Assembly (NCBI GenBank): GCA_905250025.1
Contig: CAJNOJ010000310.1
Location: 51,050 to 115,049, forward strand
DNA: 64,000 bases
Reading direction: 5' to 3'
DNA from: Adineta ricciae
Taxonomy: Eukaryota; Rotifera; Eurotatoria; Adinetida; Adinetidae
Positions 45,616 to 58,238 of this stretch are shown here, one piece after another. The notes below the pieces were generated by a model that had not been told where the DNA came from, made no database searches, and worked only from the letters and a program-made list of their open reading frames with translations. Both the position numbers and the translations under genes were made by a program. Every line of letters begins with the position of its first letter. The stretch's first letter is position 1.

Positions 45616-46845
45616 CTACCAGAACAATTCCACTGGATGTTCATCTACATGTAAATCTCCTTCAGTTTCGTGTTTGCGATCGGTGCCTCCACCTCGATAG
45701 AAAAACATTCCAATTAAAATAATTGGTAAAGCACCAAGACTAAAGCCAATATCCCAACCATCCATTGGTCCTACACCAGCCCATGCATTGACGGATGGGA
45801 AAATAAACCAGAATGACGTCGCTAATAATGGAGATATCGATGATAATATCGATAACCAATTAGCAGAGACATGATCTGTTAGAAATGTACCAGTTATATA
45901 TGTTGCTAAATAAGATACAATAAATAGAACGCCTGTAGCGCCAGCATAATTGCATCGACCACCGTGAAGCGCAGGATCATTGAAGAAACATTTGAATCCA
46001 TTCGAAAATGCGCTCCAAAAAGAACTGATATCTTTCGATGTACCGAAATCTGGTACTAAATCGAGCCCGAAACATAATGCAATTGCACCGAACTGAAATG
46101 TTGATTCAACAGCTTGAAAATACATAACTGAAAATCGTGTGATTCTCTCTTGTTTTTCTCGCGCTCCTTGAGTGAATTTAATTTGTAGCTGTTCTTGAAC
46201 AATGTTCATTAAAGCACCAGGTATACAACCTGCGATGAATATAAATGGCCAGTACCATCCATCCTTCAATTCTGTTGGCGCCGTTCCATCGTGCATGCGT
46301 TTAAATGTAGGTATCAAACTAAATGTTACACCGACAAGAACAAGGCAAACGCTAAAGATATGACGCCAATGATATTTTTTTGGTAGGAGAAATTTTGAAA
46401 ATATAAATGTGAATGGAATGATTGATTGAACAAGAATCGATGATAGGGCTGGTGGAACACGACTACCATGAGAACTGAATACAATCAAGAATCCATTGGC
46501 TGCATCGAAAACACCAACTAAAAGCATGTATTTAATCCATCGGGACGATAACATCGAACGAGTGATCTGTCCTTTGTAGTAAAACCAAACTGCCATGATG
46601 GAAAAAATAATAGTGAATGACATTGAACAGAAGAAGAGAACAAAATAAACACCGGTAAGTCCATTGAAACTTCCAAGAAATAGAACTAAACCGATAGATT
46701 GACCACTGGCAAACAAAACATTGAGAATGGACATTAGAATGGCTACGATAGCGAAACTTATGTGCCATTTACTGCGAATTGTGAAACCAGGGTGCGCGGC
46801 TTTCTTAGTAGACTGAAGAATCGAAGTATTGTCGTCGTTAAGCAT
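45616..46845 (-). CDS. CRT-like (chloroquine-resistance-transporter-like) drug/metabolite transporter, intronless
   Basis: One uninterrupted frame of 409 residues with about ten hydrophobic segments in the drug/metabolite transporter layout. KYMLLVGVFDAANGFLIVFS, ALSSILVQSIIPFTFIFSKF, then a YHWRHIFSVCLVLVGVTFSL block and PGALMNIVQEQ match the CRT-like family. That family includes Plasmodium PfCRT, Dictyostelium crtp proteins and plant CLTs. PfCRT sits in a digestive vacuole membrane. The C-terminal half has a loop with cysteines (CFFNDPALHGGRCNYAG), as in the conserved CRT vacuolar loop. The absence of introns among intron-rich neighbours, and a family best known outside animals, suggest horizontal acquisition. 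That is inference. Confidence 0.82.
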   Translation of the reverse strand: MLNDDNTSILQSTKKAAHPGFTIRSKWHISFAIVAILMSILNVLFASGQSIGLVLFLGSFNGLTGVYFVLFFCSMSFTIIFSIMAVWFYYKGQITRSMLSSRWIKYMLLVGVFDAANGFLIVFSSHGSRVPPALSSILVQSIIPFTFIFSKFLLPKKYHWRHIFSVCLVLVGVTFSLIPTFKRMHDGTAPTELKDGWYWPFIFIAGCIPGALMNIVQEQLQIKFTQGAREKQERITRFSVMYFQAVESTFQFGAIALCFGLDLVPDFGTSKDISSFWSAFSNGFKCFFNDPALHGGRCNYAGATGVLFIVSYLATYITGTFLTDHVSANWLSILSSISPLLATSFWFIFPSVNAWAGVGPMDGWDIGFSLGALPIILIGMFFYRGGGTDRKHETEGDLHVDEHPVELFW

Positions 46846-47310
46846 TTTCGATGAAGAATCTTTCCCTAGAACTGCTCTTTTTATTCATGAAATTTTTTTG
46901 CTAAGTCATAGCGAGAGAAAGATACGGCTAGATCTTTTAATTTCAATTTTTCAAGATATGACTAAAAATTTTGTTTTGTCATCATGATATTATCAAAATT
47001 GCATCTATCGTTCTCTAGATTGTCTTACCTGTTGTTATCCGTATGCTCTAGATTCAACAGGTGCATTGTTGACAGATCATAGTGTATCACAACATCACAT
47101 ATAGAAGTAAAATAAGACGTCAGCAAAAATAAAATTCCTAGTTTTATTCTTTAGTCTTGATTAGATATTTCAAGAGTGATAAGTTGCTTAAACATCACCA
47201 GAGTAATAGTAAAAGTAAAAAACAATAACAATAAACAAGCAAAAGAAAAAGAGAAAAACAATGTGTATATCGATAACTGTACAGCTGGATTAATATAAAT
47301 CGATCATCGT
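46846..47310. other. Spacer between the CRT-like gene and RTCB
   Basis: 465 bp, AT-rich. It holds the CRT-like promoter and the RTCB 3' region. No gene seen. Confidence 0.5.
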
Positions 47311-49317
47311 TTAACCCTTAATGACTGCCACCGGTCTCAATTTAACACATAATTTACTAATACCAGCTGCGTGACATGTTTCAACGACATCGGTTACATT
47401 CTTATATGAATCAGGCGCCTAGAAAAACATTCATCCAGTTTTGTGACATAGACAAGCAAAATTTACCTCTTCTTGTACGAGTTTTGGCGATGCAACACGA
47501 ATGGCGATACCTTTTTCTTTTAATTCGTCTAAAACTTCGTACCAATTAAGATTTCGTCGAGATTTGGCACGAGATAGTGCTCGACCCTAAACGCAAAAAT
47601 ATCAGTCCTATTCGAGAATAAACGTTGATCTCATTAGTCACTTACAGCACCATGACAAGTCGAACCAAAAGTTTCTTGCATACCCTGTTCAGTACCAGTA
47701 AGAACATAACTACACGTGCCCATGGTACCTTTTAATATCGAAGAGAACATGGAGAAATCGGAGTACTTGTGTCACTTACCTCCAATCAGAACAGGCTGCC
47801 CGGTTATTTGATAGTCGACTGGAATAAGTGGATGATGAGGAGGGAAAGCTCGTGTTGCACCCTTTCGATGTACTAACAGAGTTTTTTGTCTACCATCGAT
47901 GATATGTTCTTCAACTTTAGCTATATTATGTGAAACATCATAGATTAAATGCATATCGAGATCATCAGGTGTCGAATTAAAACATCGAGCGAAAGCCTAG
48001 GAAAGAGATAGATTTGCCTTTTTCGTCATCAACAGAATTCTTCAACGCTTACTTGTCGAGCGAGAAAAGTCATGGAAGAACGATTGACCCACGCATAGTT
48101 TGCAGCTGCACACATTCCTTTAAGATAATCTTGTCCTTCAGGAGATTGAATCAGAGCACAAGCAAGTTGTCGATCATTGGTTTGAATTTGATCACGCTTC
48201 ATGGCTTTTTCCATAGCCACAAGAGAATCTACCAAATACTTCGATGAATTTGCATTGGTGAAGCATATATTTATCCCTACCGGTGGCTACTTGATGGCCA
48301 AGACCACGACTTCCGCAATGAATCATTACACATACTTGCCCTTTAAAATCAATACCCATTTTACCAGCAGCAAACCGATCGTAGATTTCGTCAACAACTT
48401 GAATCTCTGCATAATGATTACCAGCTCCCAGTGTTCCTAACTGAATCAATGTACACAAATATAAAATCCTATAGTCCAATTTTTCAATGATCTTTACCTG
48501 TGGTAAACCACGTTTCTTAGCTCGTTGTGAAACTTTCGTCGGATCAGCTTGTAACATTCTTCCATATTCTTCACAGTGCTCTTTATCTTCTGCCCACGAG
48601 TAACCTTCACGTAATGACCAATCCATACCCATCTCTAGTGCTTCTTCAAGATCTCTGAAGTTCATCAATTATTTATTAAATATTCACAAGAATTTGTTGA
48701 AAACTTTACTTTGCATTCATTGGTATCACGCCTTTTGAACCAACACCGACAGGTATATGATCAAACATAGATTGTGCTAGTTGTTCTTTCATCGGCTGAA
48801 CGTCCTTCTCAGTAAGATTCGTTCGAAGAAGACGAACACCGCAATTGATATCAAAACCAACACCACCGGGCGACACAATTGCTTTCGGATCATTGTAATC
48901 GAATGCAGCCATATTACCAATGGCAAAACCATAACCAGAATGTACATCAGGTAAACCAACAGACTTCTGCAAATCGAATGGGAATAAATGCAGATGGATT
49001 GAAATAGAGAAAACTTACGCCAACGATACCAGGTAATGCTGCAACATTAGCAATTTGTTTCATACCGGGAAGAAAACCACCTATACCACCGAATTTCGAT
49101 GCAGTTTCAAGTTCTTCGAACATCAATTTCTCCAAATGATTGTTAACATAAAAAACACCTTCAACCTATATGCAATTACATGGAATTTCAATGAAATCGT
49201 CTTTATACATCTTGATAGACATACATTCATATTCGGTACAAAACCTTTTTTTATACGCCAGCAGTGGCTATTAATTCGTTCGATATATTTTAACTCTTCT
49301 TCATAGGTGCGCGGCAT
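47311..49317 (-). CDS. RTCB: RTCB, RNA-splicing ligase
   Basis: Ten exons: 49317-49225, 49165-49019, 48966-48710, 48654-48498, 48440-48281, 48228-48053, 47996-47780, 47728-47646, 47586-47467 and 47418-47311. All are in phase, giving 505 residues, the same as human RTCB. Family motifs are present: [64 protein letters not shown], then [12 protein letters not shown] with the guanylylated His, and AVIKG at the C-terminus. The enzyme joins tRNA halves after intron removal and splices XBP1 mRNA in animals, using GTP and Mn2+. Introns are 48-59 nt. All metal-binding motifs are intact, so it should be active. Confidence 0.96.
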
Positions 49318-49541
49318 TGTTGATCGGAGTTGGAAATAGTCTGTATGGATAAAACGAAAGCAGTCTTTCGAAATGTATGCATTCAACTTCAACACTCATC
49401 CATAGTTTTCCTATAGGTTGTAACAACCAATTCTAAAAGGAGATGCTTTCGAAAGAGTGCGCTAGTTTGTAGCTGTGATCTTTTCAGCGGAATTGGTTAT
49501 TTATTATCAACGATTGAACGGAAAAATACATGGTATAAAGA

Positions 49542-51774
49542 CTAAAATATTTTATGTGAATAGGAGAGTGGAATTTCATTTCGAAATGGCTGTTGTTGAA
49601 TAATTAAATCATCTTGTTGTCGATTATGTTTCATGAATAAATTCTTTCTATTACAATTATTTAACATACAATAAAATGCAGATATCAATTCGGTTTTGTC
49701 TATCGAAAGAACGGTTTTCTCCATTAAATTCACGCATAGAGTTGAAAATGTTATGGGTATTGTGGACGATTTGGTATATTCTGTTTGATATTCATCTGCC
49801 AGTTGGTATTGAAGCTTCTTTGTGTCGATTTTTGTCAAATTTCGATCACATTCGATTCGATCATAATGAACTGGACGAACGAAATCATATTCAAGAGGAG
49901 GATGATCATCATAATTCGGTGGATCATGTTCATCACCGCCGTAGAATGGATCGTCATCGAAGTTGTCATACGATCTCTGAAGATTATTATCAAAGATGAA
50001 TTCGGAAAAATTATTCGAATGCATGAGATCAGTCAACGGACATGCTCGACGTGTCAATCGTAATTGATGTGTATGTTTAGGAATAGATAGATGCATTGTG
50101 TTTTGTTTTCGTTTCCTGATTATTGCTTTACTCAATGGATTGAGGTTCATAATGTCAGTTACCGATCGTTTGTCTTCACCAGTGGAAAAGTTTAATCTAA
50201 AAGTTCGTATTAGCTTACACGATGAGGATGGCTGCGAGTTGGCAAGTCGATTTTGTATGATTGAAGTATTTTCACAAGTAGCAAGAGACGGCTTGATAAT
50301 ATTTGGAAGGAGATTGACGTATCTCCAAACATAAGGTCCAGCGAATAGTTTCAGTTTAGTTGCATCGAAATAAGTATAGTCTGATAGTTCAGTCTATGAT
50401 AGAAGAATAGGAAAGTCATTTGGTTGACAAAACGTTTTTAATACATACGTTTTCGCGAAGTAGATGAGGTACATGATCGACAAACGACATTTTATTCGGT
50501 ACTAGTGTGACGTCCATTGATGGCATTGTCATTGGACATGTCTAAATGGCATTAAACGATAATGGTCAATTAGACAAACAGAAATTGCTTACATAAGTTG
50601 ACTGCAATTCTTGACAGTAAAAACTTGTTGGTTCATCGCGGAGATCACTGACTAAATTGTGATCGTCTTCGATGTTCAGACTATCGACTATGGAACATTC
50701 GTCTATGGTTTCTATGTAAGATACAGTTGGCTCTTCATTGAAAGTGAATTCTCTCAATGTTTGCGATCCTGTTAAGAAAATAGTGGAATTTTTTAAATGA
50801 AACACCGATCTATTTACCAATGATATGATTTTCTCTTTCATCGTCTTTGATAGCTTCTCGCAAGGGGATCAAATCACATGTAAATCGAACTGTTTCGTCT
50901 AGTAAACGTTCATGATCAACATATGCCATATTCATCCGACTGTTTAAGTCAACGAAACCTTTAATTAAAGGGAAATCACTCGATGAATACATCGTATATG
51001 AAACCATATCTGCATAGATCGAATCGGATCCAACTCCGCCTGGCCATCGGCACATATTCGATGACTGTAACGGGTGAAAATCGAATTCGAACGGAAGTGA
51101 AATTGATGATAAATCTGATGCGAGATACGAATTTGCCTTTGTTTTACATTGCTGAACAGGCTTTTTCAGGTTTTTCAACCTTTCTGGATCATTCTGAATG
51201 GATTCATCGGTATCTTCGTCATCCATTGGTTGAATACTTCCACTTAGCTTCTGCGTTTCATTATGCAATGCATCAACACGTAAACTGTAAATTTTCGCAC
51301 TAGAAAGAAAAAAGAAGTCATCGATGTTTGTATAAAGTTTCTGTTGTCGAACCTTGTGTCAATAATGGATCCAACTTTGACAAAGTTTGGTTCATGGCGC
51401 GACACTTTATCATCGAAAGCGACAAGTTCTAAAACTTCAGGTAACCGTTCGACTAATGGTATTTGAAATGCATTTCTGATATTGATTTTATTTTTAGTTG
51501 CTAGTTCGACTGTTTTCTCGTACAAAGCCAATAACTGCTTCGGTGTCGTCAGTTGTTCATCGATACCACTATCGATACTAATTGAAGTATTAAATGACAA
51601 ACGCGATTGTCGTCGATCACAAGGAGATAGTTCATTATCTGACGAGAAATGATTAGTAGCTAATGAGTATCGATCATTTAATGAACTAAACACGAGAGAA
51701 AATCTTCGTACTGCACGGAAATTGGCAAGGTTATATTCTGATTTACCGTCGAGCGATTGGTAAACATGTCTCAT
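49542..51774 (-). CDS. NCAPH: Condensin complex subunit 2, CAP-H (Barren) homologue
   Basis: Exons 51774-51353, 51299-50818, 50768-50593, 50541-50449 and 50393-49542, about 674 residues. The N-terminal helix LLALYEKTVELATKNKINIR followed by NAF..PLVE matches the SMC2-neck-binding part of CAP-H (human: KLSTENKITTKNAF). VGSIIDTSAKIYSLRVDALH is the family's central signature. FAGPYVWRYV corresponds to the conserved AGP-x-W region, and LSIDKTELISAFYCMLNNCN to the C-terminal winged helix that binds SMC4. CAP-H is the kleisin closing the condensin I ring during mitotic chromosome compaction. An upstream non-coding or short coding exon cannot be excluded. Confidence 0.88.
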
Positions 51775-52912
51775 CGTTATCAATCATTTTCTTTCTGAAT
51801 CGTATCGGTTAAAACTAATAATAAGAATTCAAACGTACACAGCGCTATCTTCGATGTTAAATTTCAACTTTGATAAATGGATTAGTCATTCGTTCTTTGA
51901 AACATCGATGTGTCACTTTTTCTTTTCCTTTTAGAATCTCTGTCAAGCAAGAAAACAATCTATTAATAGAAATGTTTTCATGTCGTTAGATTTTCAAATA
52001 TAGTTAACAGCATTATTTTCTGTTCAAACTGTGAAGGTTATCCTTTTTTTTCTCTTTTCCAATTGACGTTCTCCGATTGGATGAAGCATTGTTCTTTTCG
52101 TTCATTGGTGAAAATAAATTGAACAGTATTTATTTTTCATTACATATTTGATCAGCATTTCTCTCTCTTTCTATTCTTATTCACTCTATTAGCTGTTCAG
52201 AAAAGCACATAGTCAATTACGCATTCGTCTCGTTTTATTGACAAATCGTTCGATAATCTTCTCCGACTGTGTTCTTCTGGAATTTTGCAAATCAATCCAA
52301 TCGAATGTGTAAGTATAGAATTTTACTTCTGTTTTATCTGATACTCCACACATAGATCAATGAGAACCTTTTACTTCATAAGTATCGAATAGCTGAGATC
52401 TTATCTGATGTGATCCGCATATTCTTCTACACGCCTACGATCAGTGCATATCGATATATTAAAGGAATGGTGGCGAATTTCTCACGACGAATGAAATATC
52501 TTATCACACGACGAATACGAAGTGTTGTTTCATTTTGTGAAAAGCATTAAGAAAAACAAGTCTGCGACGTTTGCTATGTGTACACATAGATAATTGTTAT
52601 TACATTCCGCATTTGAAAAAGTGACATAATTGTTGTTGAAAGATCGTATTAAGACGCCGAACACACGAACGGATCATCTTCACTTGACTTGCANAGCGAT
52701 ATTGAACGAAGCGAGAGAGAAAAACGTACACATACGAGAGAGTAAAACAAAACTGTTTTTCTTTTCTTTCACATCAAGCAATCACAGGCATACACAGCAA
52801 AGATCATACGTATTTAGCCTATTCAAATGAGATTTTGAGTATGATGAAAAGACGAAGCAAGGAGGAGAGAAATATAAACAAATCATTCTTCCATTGTTTT
52901 TCGATTTTCGAG
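51775..52912. other. Intergenic region upstream of CAP-H
   Basis: AT-rich with pyrimidine runs. One N at 52694. No supported gene. It holds the CAP-H promoter and the 3' end of the synaptophysin-like gene. Confidence 0.45.
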
Positions 52913-53797
52913 TTAACCCATACTTCCAGGCATTTGAGTTTGTGCTGTAGGAGGTGGATACATGCTCGGAGCGCCAATATTCGAAAAATTATTTTGTTGT
53001 TGCGGTTGTTGTTGTGCTGTGCGACTCTTGAAGAATCGTGTTTCCTTGTAAACGAACCAAATACAACAAGCCCAAAGGAAAAAGTTTAAAAATCCAAATA
53101 TAACTGAAACGATAATGTTAGCATAAGTGCCAGCTAGAACGAAAATTGATGCATTTCTCATGAAAGATGGCAACAAAGAACTTACATTGACTTTGTGAAC
53201 ATCCTAAAGAACCACAGGCGGGAAATTGTTGTACAACATTATCGTATGAGGTTAAACTACGGATATTTGTGACGCCTTGTGCCCATGCTGAACTACCAGC
53301 AATCCAAAAAATTGTCCAAATGACGGTAATAACTAAATCGATGATTGGGAAACGCTCGTCATTTCGGTATTGACGGTCCATGAGGACGTACATGACGGCG
53401 AATGCAAGGGATAATAACATGGCTGTAACACCAGTGAAAACGAAGAATTCCGCAGATGGTTTTATATCATTTGAAGCTGACAAATTTATCGAGGAATTAC
53501 CTATAGTAATATCAGAATTTTGTAAGTTATAAGGATAGGACCAGTCAGCTTGTGCAGTTTTTGTGCTGGAATATTGGATTACCAACGAGGAACTACCATT
53601 ACATGCAGTAGCAAAAGCGAAGATAGCAAAAAGGAATTGAAGTAGCCGAATGAGGCCACGTGGCTCTGAAATCGAGAAATATCGTCGTTTTTCAAGGTTA
53701 TCAAATTGAGAACAGATGAACTGACAAACTCACCTTTGAAGATTCCGAAGTAAGCTGTCATTGTATTTACTGAGATTTTTGATTGCAAAGAATCCAT
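52913..53797 (-). CDS. Synaptophysin/synaptoporin-like MARVEL vesicle protein
   Basis: Exons 53797-53734, 53665-53186 and 53133-52913, about 254 residues. [20 protein letters not shown] near the start is the synaptophysin family signature (human: [20 protein letters not shown]). Four membrane segments follow, with an extended first loop carrying N-glycosylation sites. A short second loop contains a Cys pair (FPACGSLGCS), then TYANIIVSVIFGFLNFFLWA and a cytoplasmic tail. The tail is Gln/Pro-rich (QQQPQQQNNF, YPPPTAQTQMPG), as in synaptophysins and synaptogyrins. The protein is expected in small secretory or synaptic vesicles. Synaptogyrin is less likely because of the EP.G start. Confidence 0.88.
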
Positions 53798-54721
53798 TCA
53801 GAAAACGACGTAATACAGTAGCGAATCTAGATAAAAAAAGAATGCATAAGGGATTTTGTATGTCATCCGTAGATAATACTGAGGCCAGAAAATGGATTCC
53901 TCTCTTAGTAATCCTCATTCTTTCTTCCTTTCTTTCTTTCTTTCTCATACAAATGGTCGATCACTCACACCATATGTTATCAGATTAGTACATATCTATC
54001 GACGTAAACGTGTAAGTATTTCTTTTCTGATATATACCTTCATCTTGGATTGTGCGTTGACGACAATAATATTCCGTTCGATGGCTGAATGAATAAGTGA
54101 AAGGCACTGACTATTCTCTTCTTTTTCTTTTCTTTCTTTCTCTTTTTCTCTTTTTTCTTATGACTCAGTAATGCAGGTGTAAAGAGTAAGAAAAATTTCT
54201 CTTCAGCAAATATTTGCCGATGGATGTAGTCCAGAATAGAGCATCAAGAACACAGAAAAAAAAAGCTTAAAAGCGGGCGAAAGAGAAGTAAAACGACAAG
54301 ACGACCATATTCTTTCGAATAAAATTCTTTTTTCCTCACTTCAAGAGGAGAAAAGAAAGAAAAAGGCAACTTATACGATGTAGAAGAAAAAAAGAGAAAA
54401 AAAGGACAAGAACGACGAGTTTTATTTCAAATGTTTGATAATATTAGAGCAAACTGTTTTCTGTGTAATTATTTTTTATAGACATGATCTTCATCTCCAA
54501 CAGAGAAAATGATTCGAATATGTTCGCTTCGAAAAGAAAGGAAAAGAGCGATTGGTGCATTCGGACACCTTAAGCTGTTGTTATTTAAGCTGAAAAATCA
54601 TCTGTTCAGATATAGCCTCCCTATTGATATGTTCTTATTTGATAACGTGTCCACCAATTGTTAATAGAATTGAAGTAATCTTGCTTTTTGACATTGTTTG
54701 TCTGGCATATATTGATCGACA
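53798..54721. other. Divergent spacer between the synaptophysin-like and TGF-beta receptor-like genes
   Basis: Strongly strand-asymmetric tracts: pyrimidine-rich at about 54116-54160 and purine-rich at about 54240-54420. The promoters of both outward-facing genes lie here. A signal-peptide exon for the receptor may also be hidden here but was not found. Confidence 0.45.
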
Positions 54722-56736
54722 ATGAAGTGTCACTGTAAATATTGTTTACCACGTTTTTTCTGTCAAACAAAGACGGAAAGTGATTTTTGTTACTACCGAC
54801 ATTCGATTCATGCCAATGGTAGTACTGATTTCGGCTGCGTTCAAGCAGATGTTGCTCGATTTTTAGTAAGTTTACATTGATTGAATCGAAAGAATTCGAC
54901 ATTTCTTGAATTCAGTGCAATACAAGTGACGCGAATTATCGAACTGAATGCTGTTCGTCATTCTTTTGCAATATTAATTATCGATTAGTAAATGATTCAA
55001 TTACATGTAAGTTATTCATATTGAATCTAATGACTACGAGAGCTGTCATGAAGTTCCTGAAAAAGGAGAGCGCTAATGAAGGAATCTACGAGATGTGAAA
55101 AGATTCTAACATGAAACTTAATCTCGTCTTTCTTGTTCAAATTAGCATCAAGTATGAAATCGATCACGGCAGAGCATGATCACACGAATCGATTACATAC
55201 TACCATTGTGGTAGGCGCACTTGTCGTTATTGCAATGTTCGTTTTGGTAATGTTCTATGCATACAAACGAAGGTAAATTGACGATGTTTGCCCAAACGAA
55301 ATTGATACATTTCGAGTTTTTTAGATTTCAATCTCTTTGGTCGTCATCAGTAAAATCGAATACAATTGATGATGATGAAAACAGTTCGGAAGTACATGTG
55401 AGACATCGAAAGTTGCCACTCCCATTTCCAGTTGATCACCATTCTGATACAATATCGTGGAATTCAGAATCATCTGAGCATCACGATCAGATGACTGTTC
55501 TTGTAAATTTGATTCATATGAAATCATTTTATTTGAAAACATTCCTGTTCATCTAGGAAACACGGCGTATGAACAAGGAAATAACTTTTCTTGGACAACT
55601 CGGTCAAGGACGTCATGCACGTGTACGTCTTGGTCTCATTGGCCAACAGTATCGTGCTATTAAAATGTATGAAAGTAGATTCCAAAATGAATTCGAACGT
55701 GAACGAGCCATTTTTCAAACTGATCTCATTCAACACCCAAACATTCTCGGTATTTGATATTACTTGACATCTTTCTGATCCTCTCTTTCAACGCTTCTTT
55801 CACCTTATTTTCAGCGTTTTTTGGTGCAGATCTCTTCGCTAAAGGCGCTGATACCTGCCATATGTTAATCTTCGAATATCATCCAAACGGTACACTCCAC
55901 GACGTTCTCAAGGGAAATAAAAGCGACCAAATGATCACGATAGAACAATTATTGCAATATTCCATATCATTATGCGATGGTCTTGCCCATCTACACGCAA
56001 TCAAATATGGAACACATGGTAATAATCGATATTGATTTAAACTGTTCTGATCCGACAAGTCTATTCATTTAGATGTTTTTAAGCCACAGATGGCACATTG
56101 CGATATCAAAAGCTCAAATATTCTAGTTAAATCGAACGGTGACTGTTGCTGGTCAGATTTTAGTCTAGCAGTTCGTTGTCATCCGTATGTATCCTCATCT
56201 TCTGCTTGGATTTAGTTGAGATGAATTTACCTGCTTTTCCTTTAGACACACGAATGAGATTCAAGGCGGTGGTATCGCACGTCTTTCTCATCGTGTAGGC
56301 ACGAAGCTCTACATGCCACCTGAACTTCTGGATAAAAATGTTATTTTCAATTTTGATCGTATTAGTGCATATCAACAAGGTGATATGTACTCATTAGCAC
56401 TTGTTCTTTGGGAAATTGGAAACTGTTGCTGTTCAATAATGCACATACGACCGTATGAAAATCAATTACCATATGGTTTCAATGTTGATCATTTAATTCA
56501 ACTTGTATGCGTCGAACAAAAACGCCCATTGAGCTGTATTACTACATCTGATCCGGTAAGAATGTTTGGTCATCGTACAATCGAATGTCATCTGTTGTTT
56601 TGCCTTTGATTAGATTCTCATATCATTTTTCAATTTGTTAAATTTCTATTGGTGTCAAGATCCATGTGCACGTCAATCTGCTGCGAATCTTCAAGATCAA
56701 CTTCGACAACTACGTCGAATGAATACTAACTCCTAG
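54722..56736 (+). CDS. TGF-beta/activin receptor-like transmembrane Ser/Thr kinase with altered catalytic motifs
   Basis: Exons 54722-54865, 54916-55006, 55146-55272, 55325-55502, 55557-55749, 55815-56018, 56073-56184, 56246-56555 and 56614-56736, about 493 residues, all phases consistent. The Cys-rich ectodomain (CHCKYC through ECCSSFFCNIN) has the CC.....CN end of activin-type receptors. One membrane helix follows (TTIVVGALVVIAMFVLVMFY). The kinase has GQGRHARV, AIKMYE, HCDIKSSNILVKSNGDCCWS, then DFSLAV and RVGTKLYMPPELLD. The SxNILVK.NG.CC and VGTK.YM.PE features are those of type I receptors. HRD is HCD and DLG/DFG is DFS. No SGSGSG GS-box is seen. The start at 54722 follows an in-frame stop. 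No signal peptide was found, so a 5' exon may be missing. Confidence 0.82.
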
Positions 56737-58238
56737 TTCGATGGATATTCTTATTTTTGTGCTTGTCTCAGTTGTCAGTCAGATATAAGTATGATTCATA
56801 TGCTTTTCTATTTTGTATGATTTCATTGCAAATAAAATAAATATAAAACTTTCGTGTCGTGAATCTTAACGCATCATTCGGAAGGAATGCAAAACCATCA
56901 CCGAATCAACTTTTTGCTAATTCATTCTGAAACACCCGAATGGCTTTGTCAACGTTTGTTGATTTCAACAGACTGACGTATTGAGTACCATCTACATACG
57001 CAATCACATGATTGAATAAGAGCAGTTCGGTGATTTTTGATATTGTTATCGAGAAGAGTATTCGACAAATTTCAATCGTCAACCTTTCGACAATTATGAA
57101 GTTCACGCGCTTGTTGAATTACTTTGATGAAGCTCAATGCGTAGCTCGGCATTAATTTTGCCAGTTTATCAAATGGCACGTAGATTATAAATTAGTTCAT
57201 TGATGACTATTGAAGGGATAATTTGATTCTTCTTTTATCGCAGACAACCATGTTTCTGTATTTATCTGAAAAACACATGCAATAAACATAGATACTCAAT
57301 CCGTTATCAACTATATTTGTGTTTCATAACTAACACTCCTAGACTTTTAATTCATTGATATTCTAGTTATAACATATATAATGTTTGCGAACATTTGACA
57401 GATTTACATGATCACTGAATCCAGCATAGTTATGCAACTGCGATAATAATTAGTAAGGTATGCCTTCGACAACTATTATTTCATTAGTGATTAATAACGT
57501 ATAAGAATTAAGGCAAAAAAAAACGGGTAGTTTGGGTAATATTTATTTTAAAAAGTACTGAAAAATATTCATTGCATCAAGTACGGAGTAACATCGCTTC
57601 CCCTACTACTACTTAGGTGCAAGAGTATTTTAATAAAAGGCGAGCGAGTACGCCATCAAGGTGTAGGTAAAAGATTTTATTCATCATGCCAAAGTCTACA
57701 ACACTAGTTCTTTCAAGTTCCATTCCGAACGTCAGAAACAATTTGGGTACTCAGTTCAATGATGTTTTGGAAAATCCTGTGCTCTAATGGAATCCCTCTG
57801 TATGACATGCATTAGGTGTACTGAGATGTTCGTGCTATATCTACTGGTTTATAATTATAATATTCATCAAGTAAAGTCTTTTAAATTGATCATCTAGAGT
57901 CCAAGAGTTTGATTACATCACAATCAACTTTGTTTGTCGCATGTGTCCTAGTTTTTTTTTGCGTTTTTGTTTTCACATGCCGTCTTGGTGTGCGTTGATA
58001 GAGAGAAAGAGAAATCTTTTCTTTTTTTCTTTCCTTTCATATTAGTTACTAGAAAGTAAGAAAATGGGCGTAGACGAAGAGAGACTGAATCGATGAAAAA
58101 AGAATACTAATACTTTTCTCTATATATGAATCAGCTATCGTGTTGTTGACTGTCCTTGCTTACAATAGCATCAAATGATTTTGTTTTTCTTGTTATTATT
58201 CCAAAAATCAATGAAAGTGTTTGACTTTTTTTCCGTAG
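56737..58238. other. Intergenic, no gene seen; upstream region of the nuclear receptor
   Basis: Contains AATAAA-type signals after the kinase stop (about 56832-56848). TTTTTTCCGTAG directly before the nuclear-receptor ATG suggests a 5' UTR intron ending at 58238. No other feature. Confidence 0.45.

Noticed and set aside
54621-54902. 93-codon minus-strand frame
   Set aside because: It lies opposite the Cys-rich exon of the TGF-beta receptor-like gene, whose codon and cysteine pattern is clearly the real one.
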